NCBI GenBank assembly: GCA_910588935.1
Contig: CAJUSM010000022.1
Coordinates: 1-23,466, forward strand
Direction of reading: 5' to 3'
Origin: an uncultured Oscillospiraceae bacterium
GTDB lineage: Bacteria; Bacillota; Clostridia; Oscillospirales; Acutalibacteraceae
Length of the DNA: 23,466 bases
In this document: piece by piece, positions 1-7,000 of the stretch
Numbering within the stretch: position 1 is the stretch's first letter
How the letters are laid out: each line of letters starts with the position of its first letter
Notes under the pieces: generated by a model
Database searches by the model: none
Told to the model about the DNA's origin: nothing
The model's input: the letters and a program-made list of their open reading frames with translations, nothing else
Made by a program: the position numbers and the translations under genes

Positions 1-51
1 TAATTCGTGGCAAAGCTCTCTGGTCATAATACATAGAGATATGTCTTTCAT
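1..51 (-). CDS. N-terminus of a gene leaving the window, possibly a GNAT-family N-acetyltransferase
   Basis: Seventeen codons are visible, reading MKDISLCIMTRELCHEL, before the frame runs off the left edge. The start is well supported: ATG at 51-49 is preceded on the minus strand by GGAGG (complement of 57-61) with a 5-nt spacer. From memory, the MTxELCHEL stretch resembles the opening strand and helix of some clostridial GNAT acetyltransferases, but 17 residues cannot prove a family. The gene lies 32 nt downstream of a 31-codon ORF and shares its promoter and palindrome, so the two are probably co-transcribed. I am fairly sure a gene starts here and unsure of its function. Confidence 0.5.
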   Translation of the reverse strand, partial: MKDISLCIMTRELCHEL

Positions 52-76
52 AGAGACCTCCAAATTCCAGTTTATA

Positions 77-105
77 GGGGATTTCATCTTTTGGGTGAAA
101 TCCCC
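77..105 (-). other. Perfect 10-bp inverted repeat (RNA hairpin) between small ORF and partial gene
   Basis: GGGGATTTCA (77-86) and TGAAATCCCC (96-105) are exact reverse complements around a 9-nt loop. On the minus-strand transcript the hairpin covers the last codons and stop of the 31-codon ORF and ends 15 nt before the GGAGG site of the next gene. No T-run follows on either strand, so it is not a standard intrinsic terminator. It could tune translation or stability between the two reading frames. Confidence 0.6.
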
Positions 106-179
106 CCTCGACAAATGTTCTCTTGGTTGATCGTTTGAAGAAATGACTCGCATAACCTGTCTATGGATGTATTTTCCAT
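84..179 (-). CDS. Small ORF (31 aa), possible leader peptide or truncated gene
   Basis: ATG at 179-177 has an ideal Shine-Dalgarno site, AGGAGG (complement of 185-190), with a 5-nt spacer. It sits just behind a good promoter and a palindrome. It encodes 31 residues beginning MENTSIDRLCESFLQTINQ and ending GGISPKR, then stops inside a stable hairpin just upstream of the next gene's ribosome site. I do not recognise the protein. It could be a leader peptide that controls the downstream gene, or the start of a protein broken by a frameshift: there is a run of six G near codons 24-26, and a shift there opens a frame that joins the downstream gene in phase. The initiation signals are strong, but the product is unproven. 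Confidence 0.4.
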   Translation of the reverse strand: MENTSIDRLCESFLQTINQENICRGGISPKR

Positions 180-188
180 GTCTGCCTC

Positions 189-207
189 CTGTTAATCTAC
201 TTAACAG
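189..207 (-). promoter_or_regulatory. Perfect 7-5-7 palindrome, probable repressor operator
   Basis: CTGTTAA (189-195) and TTAACAG (201-207) are exact inverted repeats around five bases. The palindrome begins inside the minus-strand -10 box and runs into the AGGAGG ribosome site, so a dimeric helix-turn-helix protein bound here would block transcription. The size and AT-rich core fit TetR- or MarR-type operators, but the regulator is not in view and this is inference from position and symmetry. Confidence 0.5.
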
Positions 208-234
208 TCTACGCTGCAATCGCCGTCATGTCAA
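206..234 (-). promoter_or_regulatory. Sigma-A type promoter for the leftmost minus-strand genes
   Basis: Read on the minus strand, a consensus -35 TTGACA (234-229) is separated by exactly 17 bp from TAGACT (211-206), which matches TATAAT at four of six positions. The 31-codon ORF begins 27 nt after the -10 box, and the acetyltransferase-like gene follows it. Confidence 0.6.
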
Positions 235-240
235 GTACCT

Positions 241-543
241 GGTTTGAAATATTGTCAGCAGCTCCGCATAGTTTTTGTGGTCTTGTCCATATCAGTGAAG
301 GAAATCTGCCGGCAAACGCAGGGGCGCCCATTTCCTGACGAACACCTTTTGAAACTAACCAACAGCGGCCTACTTAACGGCAGAGATATATCCCCAAACT
401 CCGATATTTTCCTTTTTACCAGATCAAAAGGGAAAAACACATACTTTTACAATGTTTACTTTTGTTTCCTGAATTTTGTATGTCGATCTTTCCAAACACC
501 CCGTACTCCGGAGAGGGACGCCCTGAGAGCCAGAATCTCAGAG
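241..543. other. AT-richer stretch with no supportable gene
   Basis: About 300 bases between the leftward promoter and the small rightward ORF. Base composition is clearly more AT-rich than the rest of the window. Open frames on both strands here have no ribosome site and no recognisable protein pattern. I see no RNA gene and no convincing promoter. It may be old, decayed or transferred DNA. Confidence 0.4.
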
Positions 544-780
544 GTGGTATGGTGTGTTAGGGGAAAGAATGCCGCCAAAAAGAAAGGAAAGAGGGAAGTG
601 GATTTCGATGAAATTGACGCCTGCACACAGCTGGACGAACAGCGGCGCCACCAGTTTTACGCCGACCTGGCAGAATACAGAGGTGTTCCCAGCGTCCGCC
701 AGGCCATGGCCCGCTGGCTGGAGGAGAATGAGGCCAGAAGGCAGGAGGAGGAAATGAAACGCTTTATCGCCAGCCTGTAA
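544..780 (+). CDS. Hypothetical protein (78 aa), possibly a 5'-truncated gene
   Basis: The frame is open from a TTG at 244 to the TAA at 778-780, but only the last 240 bases look coding, with GC-rich codons like the neighbours. GTG at 544 is the only in-frame start near that transition and has no clear Shine-Dalgarno site. The predicted protein is strongly charged: a basic patch of Lys/Arg near residues 8-17, then an acidic and Arg/Glu-rich helical tail with the stretch VRQAMARWLEENEARR. I do not recognise a family. It converges on the methyltransferase gene, with 16 nt between the two stop codons and no evident terminator. It could be a small real gene or the surviving 3' end of a larger one. 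Confidence 0.35.
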   Translation: MVWCVRGKNAAKKKGKREVDFDEIDACTQLDEQRRHQFYADLAEYRGVPSVRQAMARWLEENEARRQEEEMKRFIASL

Positions 781-796
781 GGGAAAAGGGCCGGGC

Positions 797-1339
797 CTAC
801 ACCACGCGCCAGCCCTTGCCCTGGGGCAGCTGTTCCAGGGGGACGCCCTCTCTTTGGAGCAGCCAGCGCTTTTTTTCCGTACCGCCCGCGTACCCGGTAA
901 GGTTTCCCCCCGCCCCTACCACCCGGTGGCAGGGGATGATAATGGAAATGGGGTTATGCCCTACAGCGCCTCCCACAGCCCGGCTGGCCCCTGGCCTGCC
1001 CAGCTTTTCCGCCAGCCTGGCATAGGTGGTGGTATGGCCATAGGGGATCGCAAGAAGCAGGGCAAAAACCTGCTGGCGAAAAGGGGAGCCGGCAGGGGCC
1101 AGGGGGAGCTGGGCGGGGTCTGGCTGTTCCCCGGCAAAATAGGAATCCAGCCAGGCCCTTGCCAGGGGGAAAAGGGAAAGCTCCTCTTGGCAAGGGCTGG
1201 GGGAGGCCAGGCTGGGAAGGGCTTGGCCCCCGCCAAAGTATTTCTGGTTTTCCAGCCACAGGCCGGTAAGGCCCTGGCTGTTCCAGGCCAGGGTAATGGG
1301 GCCAATGGGAGAGTGGTATTGGGCGGCAAACAGCTGCAT
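797..1339 (-). CDS. ogt: Methylated-DNA--protein-cysteine S-methyltransferase (O6-alkylguanine-DNA alkyltransferase)
   Basis: A 180-residue suicide repair protein that moves an alkyl group from O6-alkylguanine (and O4-alkylthymine) in DNA to its own cysteine. The active site I-I-P-C-H-R-V is present with the acceptor at Cys137. The preceding SRAVGGAVGHNP segment (residues 119-130) contains the family's arginine finger (Arg120) and recognition helix. The N-terminal part (MQLFAAQYHSPIGPI) matches the usual Ogt start, YxSPIG. I chose ATG at 1339-1337 over the longer frame because AGGAGG (complement of 1349-1354) precedes it by 9 nt and the extra 19 residues have no family counterpart. It lies 28 nt downstream of the propeller gene on the same strand, so it is probably the second gene of that operon. 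Ogt versus the closely related MGMT name is a matter of convention. Confidence 0.92.
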   Translation of the reverse strand: MQLFAAQYHSPIGPITLAWNSQGLTGLWLENQKYFGGGQALPSLASPSPCQEELSLFPLARAWLDSYFAGEQPDPAQLPLAPAGSPFRQQVFALLLAIPYGHTTTYARLAEKLGRPGASRAVGGAVGHNPISIIIPCHRVVGAGGNLTGYAGGTEKKRWLLQREGVPLEQLPQGKGWRVV

Positions 1340-1367
1340 AGGGGAAAACCTCCTGGGCAAAAATAGG

Positions 1368-2243
1368 TTATTTCGGGGAATAGCTGACAAAGGCAAAGGC
1401 CTGGCTGTCTGGCGACCAGGAGTTTACATTAATAGTGCCCTGGCCGCCGTAAAACTCTGCCAGGGTGCGCGCCGGGCCGCCGCCGGCAGCCATAAGCTGC
1501 AGGGCCACCTGCTTGCCGGGCAGGTGTTCCCAGGGCTCCAGGTCGCCTTTGCGGTAGGCCAGCATGACTACCCATTGCCCGTTGGGAGAAACATGGGGGA
1601 ACCAGATGTTCCGGTTCTGGTCAAAGGTCATCTGCGTCTGCTGGGTGCCGTCGGCCCTCATGCGCCAGGCCTGCATCAGGCCGGTACGCACAGAGTTGAA
1701 CCAGATATATTGGCCGGTGGGGTCGTACTCTGGGCCGTCGTTTAGGCCAGGGGACTGGGTGAGGCGGGTTTCCTCCCCGCCCTGGGCTGGAATGGTGTAT
1801 ATATCAAATTCCCCCTCCCGCTCCCCGCAGTAGGCAAGGGTTTTTCCATCGGGAGACCAGCCGTGAAGGTAGCTGGGGCCCAGGGGGGTAACCAGGCGGG
1901 GAACGCCCCCGGCCAGGGGCAGAGTGTATACCCGGGAGAGGCCGTCTTCTTTAGCCATATGGCTTATGGCGATTTCTGTGCCGCTGGGGGAGAGCACATG
2001 GTCGTTGTTGCACGCACAGGCAAAGCCGGTAAAAATAGGTGTGCTTTGGCGGGTTTCCAGGTCAAAGCGGAAGAGCCTGCCGCCGCTGTTATAAACCAGA
2101 GAGCGGCCGTCCCGGCACCAGTTGGGGGCCTCGATCACATCGTCAAACCGGGCAAGAACCTGGCGGGCGCCGGTTTGAAGGTGAAAAACCTCTAAGGTGG
2201 AAGACTCGTTGCGGATCCAGGGGTTGGGCTGCTTTTCCGGCAT
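1368..2243 (-). CDS. Cytoplasmic TolB/PD40-like beta-propeller protein
   Basis: A 291-residue protein made of WD40-like PD40 repeats, the kind found in TolB and in the N-terminal propeller of prolyl oligopeptidases. Repeats of the form (W/V/Y)SPDGxxLAY are visible at about residues 40-51, 81-94, 125-139, 171-184, 215-228 and 274-288, giving six blades. There is no signal peptide, no membrane segment and no attached peptidase domain, so it is probably a cytosolic binding or scaffold protein. The start at 2243-2241 is supported by AAGGAG eight nucleotides upstream; the longer frame lacks such a site. It is the first gene behind the promoter at 2278-2306 and leads into ogt. Its ligand cannot be inferred from sequence. 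The fold is secure, the role is not. Confidence 0.75.
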   Translation of the reverse strand: MPEKQPNPWIRNESSTLEVFHLQTGARQVLARFDDVIEAPNWCRDGRSLVYNSGGRLFRFDLETRQSTPIFTGFACACNNDHVLSPSGTEIAISHMAKEDGLSRVYTLPLAGGVPRLVTPLGPSYLHGWSPDGKTLAYCGEREGEFDIYTIPAQGGEETRLTQSPGLNDGPEYDPTGQYIWFNSVRTGLMQAWRMRADGTQQTQMTFDQNRNIWFPHVSPNGQWVVMLAYRKGDLEPWEHLPGKQVALQLMAAGGGPARTLAEFYGGQGTINVNSWSPDSQAFAFVSYSPK

Positions 2244-2277
2244 GGTAAGGGCTCCTTTCATAGGGGGATTTGATACC

Positions 2278-2306
2278 ACGATACCATGGGCGGAGGCGGT
2301 TGTCAA
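2278..2306 (-). promoter_or_regulatory. Promoter of the propeller-ogt operon
   Basis: On the minus strand, consensus TTGACA (2306-2301), 17 bp, then TATCGT (2283-2278, four of six matches to TATAAT), 34 bp before the propeller start codon. The -10 region overlaps a short direct repeat, GATACCA twice (2272-2278 and 2280-2286), which could be a regulator half-site pair. Confidence 0.55.
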
Positions 2307-2403
2307 GGCGGGGGAAGAGAAAGCAGAAAAAGCTTAACCCCAAGATGCCCGCCTCTAAAAAGCACAAATTTACAAAATCTTCGAGAATTCCACAGAAAAA
2401 CTA

Positions 2404-2432
2404 TTGCGGATGGGGAGAGGCTGTGGTATGAT
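2404..2432 (+). promoter_or_regulatory. Candidate pyrBI promoter
   Basis: TTGCGG (2404-2409), 17 bp, TATGAT (2427-2432, five of six to TATAAT). Transcription would begin near 2439 and give a leader of about 115 nt before pyrB. The -35 box is weak (three of six). Use of this promoter would exclude translation of the leader ORF whose ATG lies inside the -10 box, so at most one of these two readings is correct. Confidence 0.5.
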
Positions 2433-2538
2433 AAAAAATAAGAGTTCGTGGGCAGAGCGGATTTTTCGGCGGCAGAACCGTGGGCAGTGCAGGCCGCCCA
2501 CGGCTTTTTTGCGGGAACAGCCTCTGCCCATGTATTAG
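2428..2538 (+). CDS. Possible pyrBI leader peptide (36 aa)
   Basis: ATG at 2428 follows a Shine-Dalgarno-like GGGGAGAGG (2412-2420) by 7 nt. The 36-codon frame reads straight through a U-rich tract and the whole intrinsic terminator, and stops (TAG 2536-2538) 16 nt before pyrB. This layout resembles the E. coli pyrBI leader peptide, where ribosomes that follow polymerase closely through a U-rich pause site disrupt the attenuator when UTP is low. The weakness is that the ATG overlaps a TATGAT -10 candidate, so a promoter further upstream would be needed. It could be a chance frame. Confidence 0.3.
   Translation: MIKNKSSWAERIFRRQNRGQCRPPTAFLREQPLPMY
2447..2532 (+). promoter_or_regulatory. pyrBI leader with mutually exclusive stems
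   Basis: Two copies of CGTGGGCAG (2447-2455 and 2479-2487) face two complementary segments: GCCCACGG (2496-2503) and CTCTGCCCATG (2522-2532). Fold A pairs copy 2 with 2496-2503 (the terminator) and copy 1 with 2522-2532 (11 pairs including one G-U). Fold B pairs copy 1 with 2496-2502 and copy 2 with 2524-2532. The element lies entirely in the pyrB 5' region. I see no match to the PyrR-binding consensus. Regulation by pyrimidine level is inferred from the gene it precedes. Confidence 0.45.
2478..2510 (+). terminator. Intrinsic terminator (attenuator) upstream of pyrB
   Basis: CCGTGGGC (2478-2485) pairs exactly with GCCCACGG (2496-2503) around a 10-nt loop, followed by C and six T (2505-2510). 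It lies about 45 nt before the pyrB start codon and downstream of the candidate promoter, so it should end transcription early unless prevented. Confidence 0.75.
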
Positions 2539-2554
2539 GAAAGGCGGCGATAGA

Positions 2555-3505
2555 ATGCGGCATTTGATCGACCCACTGGATCTCAATTTGGCAGAAACCG
2601 GCCGGCTGCTGGATTTGGCCGAGGAAATTATGAATCGGCAGGGGGAGTTTGCCCACTGCTGCCAGGGAAAAATTTTGGCCTCCCTGTTTTTCGAGCCCAG
2701 CACCCGTACCAGGCTGAGCTTCGAGTCGGCTATGCTCCGGCTGGGAGGGCAAACCCTGGGCTTTGCGGGGGCGCAGAGCAGTTCCGCGGCCAAGGGGGAG
2801 AGCGTGGCGGATACCATCCGCATGATCTCCTGTTACGCGGATATTGCCGCTATGCGCCATTTTAAAGAGGGCGCTCCCTTTGTGGCGGCCCGCTACGGAA
2901 AAATCCCGGTAATCAACGCCGGAGACGGGGGGCACCAGCACCCAACCCAAACCCTTACGGACCTGTTTACCATCCGCCGCTGCCGGGGCGGGGTGGATGG
3001 ACTGACCATTGGCCTGTGCGGCGACCTGAAATTTGGCCGTACTGTGCATTCTCTTATAAAGTCTTTGGTCCGGTACCGGAATGTGCGCTTTGTCTTTATC
3101 TCTCCAGAGGAGCTGCGGGTGCCTGGCTATATTCTAAAAGAGGTGGTGGAGCCCTCTGGCCATCCCTGGCAGGAGGCCAGGCGCATGGAAGAGGTAATGC
3201 CCCAGCTGGATGTGCTCTATATGACCCGGGTGCAGCGGGAGCGCTTTTTCAATGAAGAGGACTATGTGCGGCTGAAGGATTCCTATATTCTTACCCCGGA
3301 AAAGCTGGGGGCGGGCAAGGGGGAGCTGGCGGTGCTGCATCCCCTGCCCAGGGTAAACGAGATTGACCAGCGGGTGGACCAGGACCCCCGGGCCCTGTAT
3401 TTTGAGCAGGCCAGAGGCGGGGTGTTTGTGCGCATGGCCCTTATCCTGTCTCTGCTGGGGCTGGCCCCAGGCGTGCTGGAGGAAAGGGAGTGGCAAGGTG
3501 CTTAA
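2555..3505 (+). CDS. pyrB: Aspartate carbamoyltransferase, catalytic chain
   Basis: A 316-residue enzyme that condenses carbamoyl phosphate with L-aspartate to form N-carbamoyl-L-aspartate, the committed step of pyrimidine synthesis. The carbamoyl-phosphate motif FEPSTRTRLSFE is at residues 46-57, the mobile 80s loop with catalytic Lys is at SSSAAKGES (about 75-83), and HPTQTL at 129-134 and HPLPR near residue 275 complete the active site. Length fits the family (about 305-315). ATG at 2555 is chosen because the N-terminus then matches the family; an in-frame GTG at 2480 would translate the terminator hairpin. The ribosome site is modest (AAAGG, 10 nt). The gene overlaps pyrI by 8 nt, so the class-B holoenzyme subunits are made together. 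Expression is probably controlled by the leader attenuator. Confidence 0.95.
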   Translation: MRHLIDPLDLNLAETGRLLDLAEEIMNRQGEFAHCCQGKILASLFFEPSTRTRLSFESAMLRLGGQTLGFAGAQSSSAAKGESVADTIRMISCYADIAAMRHFKEGAPFVAARYGKIPVINAGDGGHQHPTQTLTDLFTIRRCRGGVDGLTIGLCGDLKFGRTVHSLIKSLVRYRNVRFVFISPEELRVPGYILKEVVEPSGHPWQEARRMEEVMPQLDVLYMTRVQRERFFNEEDYVRLKDSYILTPEKLGAGKGELAVLHPLPRVNEIDQRVDQDPRALYFEQARGGVFVRMALILSLLGLAPGVLEEREWQGA

Positions 3506-3920
3506 TATAGACAGCATAGAAAACGGAATTGTTATAGATCATATTACCGCGGGCAGGGGAATGCGGGTGTACCGGCTGCTGGAGCTGGACAGGCTGGACA
3601 CCTGCGTGGCGATTATTCGCAATGCCCGCAGCAGTAAGTTTGGCAAAAAGGATATTATTAAAATTGAAGGGCTTACGGACGTGGACCTGGATGTGCTGGG
3701 CTTTATTGACGACCACGCCACAGTGTGCCGCATTCGGGACGGCGTGCTGGTGGAAAAGAAACAGCCCCAATTGCCTAAAAAGCTGGTGAATATTGTAAGC
3801 TGCCGGAATCCCCGGTGCATTACAAGCGTAGAGAATGTGGACCAGGTGTTTGAACTTTGCGATGAAAAGTCTCACCGCTACCGCTGCCGGTACTGCGAGC
3901 AGCTTTGGCGGGAGGACTAG
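3498..3920 (+). CDS. pyrI: Aspartate carbamoyltransferase, regulatory chain
   Basis: A 140-residue regulatory subunit that gives aspartate transcarbamoylase its nucleotide control (ATP and CTP/UTP). The N-terminal nucleotide-binding domain (about 1-95) begins with the typical GIVIDHI segment and includes NARSSKFGKKDIIKIEG. The C-terminal zinc domain has four cysteines in the expected spacing, Cys102, Cys107, Cys130 and Cys133 (CRNPRC and CRYC). The start is GTG at 3498, inside the end of pyrB, with GGGAG 7 nt upstream. This gives the short form usual in Clostridia and Bacteroidetes (E. coli PyrI is 153 residues). The overlap implies translational coupling to pyrB, matching the 6:6 holoenzyme. 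Confidence 0.93.
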   Translation: MLNIDSIENGIVIDHITAGRGMRVYRLLELDRLDTCVAIIRNARSSKFGKKDIIKIEGLTDVDLDVLGFIDDHATVCRIRDGVLVEKKQPQLPKKLVNIVSCRNPRCITSVENVDQVFELCDEKSHRYRCRYCEQLWRED

Positions 3921-4020
3921 GGCTTACCCGAAAACACCGATACGACAAGGGCTTCAATTTTTTATACAGGCCCCAAGGCCCGCCCTCCACAATTTATAGA
4001 TAGAGAAAGGAGCTTTTTTC

Positions 4021-7000
4021 ATGGAATGGACCCCCAGCCAGCAAGACGCGGTTTCTGCCCGGCGGGGCACGGTTTTGGTGGCCGCCGCCGCCGGCTCCGG
4101 CAAAACCGCGGTGCTGGTGCAGCGGGCCATTCAGCGGCTTACCAACCCAGAGCGGCCCACCCGGGCGGACCGCCTGCTAATTGTCACCTTTACCAAGGCC
4201 GCCGCCGGAGAAATGCGGGCCAGGCTGGAGCTCCAGCTCTACCAGCTCCTTCGAGAGAACCCTGGCAGCCAGCTTTTGCGCCGGCAAAGCGTGCGCCTGC
4301 ACCAGGCCCATATTGGCACCGTGGATAGCTTTTGCGCGGAAATGGCCCGGGAGTTTTTTCACCTGCTGGGCATCTCCCCAGAGTTCAAAATCCTCTCGGA
4401 CAAGCGGGAGGAGGAGCTTACCGCCCAGGCTTTGGAGGAGGTAATGGCCCAGGCGTTTCAGTCTGGCCGGGCCACCGCCCTGGCAGACGCCTTTACCGGG
4501 GAGCGGGACGACCGGCGGCTTATGGGCATGGTCCTTACCCTTTACCGCTTTATGCAGAGCCACCCTTTTCCAGAAAAGTGGCTGGAGGAAAAGGTGGCCA
4601 TGTATTTTCAGGCCGGCCCACAGGTTACCCCCTGGGAGAAGGTGGTGCTGGACTACGCCGGGGAGGCCGCCGGATACTGCGCCCAGCTGCTGGAGCGGGC
4701 CCAGAACCTGGCCCAGGAGGATGCCCAGCTTTTTGCCGCCTTTTCTCCCGCCCTTTCCGCCGACCGGGAGGCCTGCCTGGCCATTGCCCAGGCTGCCCGG
4801 GCAGGCGACTGGGACCTGGCCCGGGCTGCCCGCCAGGCCTTTGCACCCAAGCGCCGGGGGGCCTTAAAGGGCTGGGACAAGGAGGACCCCCTGCTGCTCC
4901 GGCTGGAGGCCTGCCGCAAAGAGGTAAAGGCTGTGGTGGAGGGCCTGGGCAAAAGCCTTTCCGCCAGCCGGGAGAGCTGCGCCAAGGAGCTGGAGGCCGC
5001 CGGCCCCCTGCTGGAGAGCCTGGCCGGGCTGACCATGGATTTTTCCCGGCGGTACCAGGAGAAAAAGCGGGAAAAGAATTTTTTGGATTACAGCGATTTG
5101 GAGCACTGCGCCATCCGCCTGTTTTGCCGGGAGGATGGAAGCCCCACCGCCGCCGCCCAAGAGGTGGCCAGCCGGTTCGACGAGATTATGATCGACGAGT
5201 ACCAGGACATTAACGAGGTGCAGGATTCCATTTTTCGGGCCATCTCCCAGAAGGGGGAAAACCTGTTTATGGTTGGGGACGTAAAGCAGAGCATTTACGG
5301 CTTTCGCCGGGCCATGCCGGAAATCTTTCTTCGCTGCAGAAGCGGCTACCAGAAGTATAGCCGGAACCTGGACCAGTACCCGGCCTATATTGTGCTGGAC
5401 CGGAATTTTCGCTCCCGCCGGGAGGTGACAGACGGGGTGAACTTTGTGTTTTCCCGGCTGATGAGCCGGGAGGCGGGAGACATTGACTACACCGGGGAGG
5501 AGCGCCTGGCCTATGGGGCCGGGTACCAGGAAAAGCCTGGCTGTGAAACCGAGATGGTCTTCCTCACCCGGGAGGCGGTGCCCCCGGAAATCGCCGAGGC
5601 CGGCTATATTGCCGGGCGGGTGAAGGAGATGCTTGCCCAGGGCTTTACCGTAGAGGGGGAAAACGGCCCCAGGCCCGCCCGGTATGGAGATTTTTGTATT
5701 TTGCTCCGCAGCGCCAACAAGTATGCCCATATGTACGCCCAAGAGCTAAAGCGGCTGGGGGTGCCCGCCCGGGCCACGGTAAGCGGGGGCTTCTTCTCTG
5801 CCGCGGAAATCCAGGTTATGCTCTCTTTGCTGCGGGTGATTGATAACCCCAATCAGGATATCCCCCTGCTGGCGGTGCTTATGAGCCCCTTATACGGCTT
5901 TTCTGCCGACGACACCGCCAGGCTGCGGGGGGAGGATAAGGAGGTTTCCCTGTATGTTTCCCTTACCCGGGGGGCAGAGAGAGACCCCCAGTGCCGCCGG
6001 GTGTGGGAGGACATTGCCCGGCTGCGGAGCCTGGCCGCCACCATGCCGGCAGATACCTTTCTTACCATGCTCTATGGCCGCACCGGCTATGGGGATATGG
6101 TGCTGGCCATGGAAGACGGGGCGGCCAGGCTGGAGAATCTGCGGCTGCTGCGCCGGTATGCCCAAGAGTACGAGAGCTCCGGCTACCACGGCCTTTCCGG
6201 CTTTGTCCGGTTTTTAGACCGGCTTCGGGAGGGGGGCGGAGACATGCAGGCCGCCCAGGTTCAGCCTGGCGGCAGCGACGGGGTGAGCATTATGAGCATC
6301 CATAAGTCCAAGGGCCTGCAGTTTCCGGTGTGCATTGTGGCGGGCTGCGGCCGGAATTTTACCGGGGATTTGGCAGAGGATGTTCTGCTTCACCCAGAGC
6401 TGGGGCTGGGGGTTAAGCTAAAGGACCCCCAGGGCCCGGCCAGGTATACCACCACCGCCCGAGAGGCCATTGCCCTGGAGACAGCCCGGGCCGCCCGGGC
6501 CGAGGAGCTGCGGGTGCTGTATGTGGCCATGACCCGGGCCCAGGAAAAGCTGATTCTGGTTTCTTCCGCCAAGGATATGGAGGCGGAGCTGAACAAGGCG
6601 GCCCTGGAGGTGGGCAGGGGCGGGCGGCTGCCTGCCTTTACCCTGCGCAAGGCCAGAAGCGCCGGGCGCTGGCTGCTGATGTGCTGCCTCTGCCATCCAG
6701 ACGGAGGGGAGCTGCGGCGGCTGGCCAATGCCCAGGACATTGTTCCTGTAGAAGAGGACTACAGCCCCTGGCGGATTTGCCTGAGCCGGTACCGCCCGGC
6801 AGAAGCGGAAACCGGGGCACAAGAGGAAGAGCCCCAAAAGGCCTGCCAGCCGGATTTTGCCCTGCTGGAGAGGCTGCGGGAGCAGGCTGATTTTCAGTAC
6901 GCCCACAGCGGCTCTTTGGAGCTGCCGGCCAAGGTTTCCGCCTCTAAGCTGGCGGCAGAGCAGAGCGGGGAGCGGGAGCTGGGGCTGGCCAAGCCGGCCT

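Noticed and set aside
2480..2554. N-terminal extension of PyrB from the in-frame GTG at 2480
   Set aside because: It would translate the terminator hairpin and adds 25 residues with no counterpart in the family; ATG 2555 gives the expected N-terminus.
2303..3049. Minus-strand 248-codon frame over the start of pyrB
   Set aside because: It lies antisense to pyrB and its leader and shows no recognisable protein features.
4332..5213. 293-codon plus-strand frame inside addA
   Set aside because: Arg/Gly/Pro-rich translation of the second frame of addA, whose own frame is clearly the coding one.
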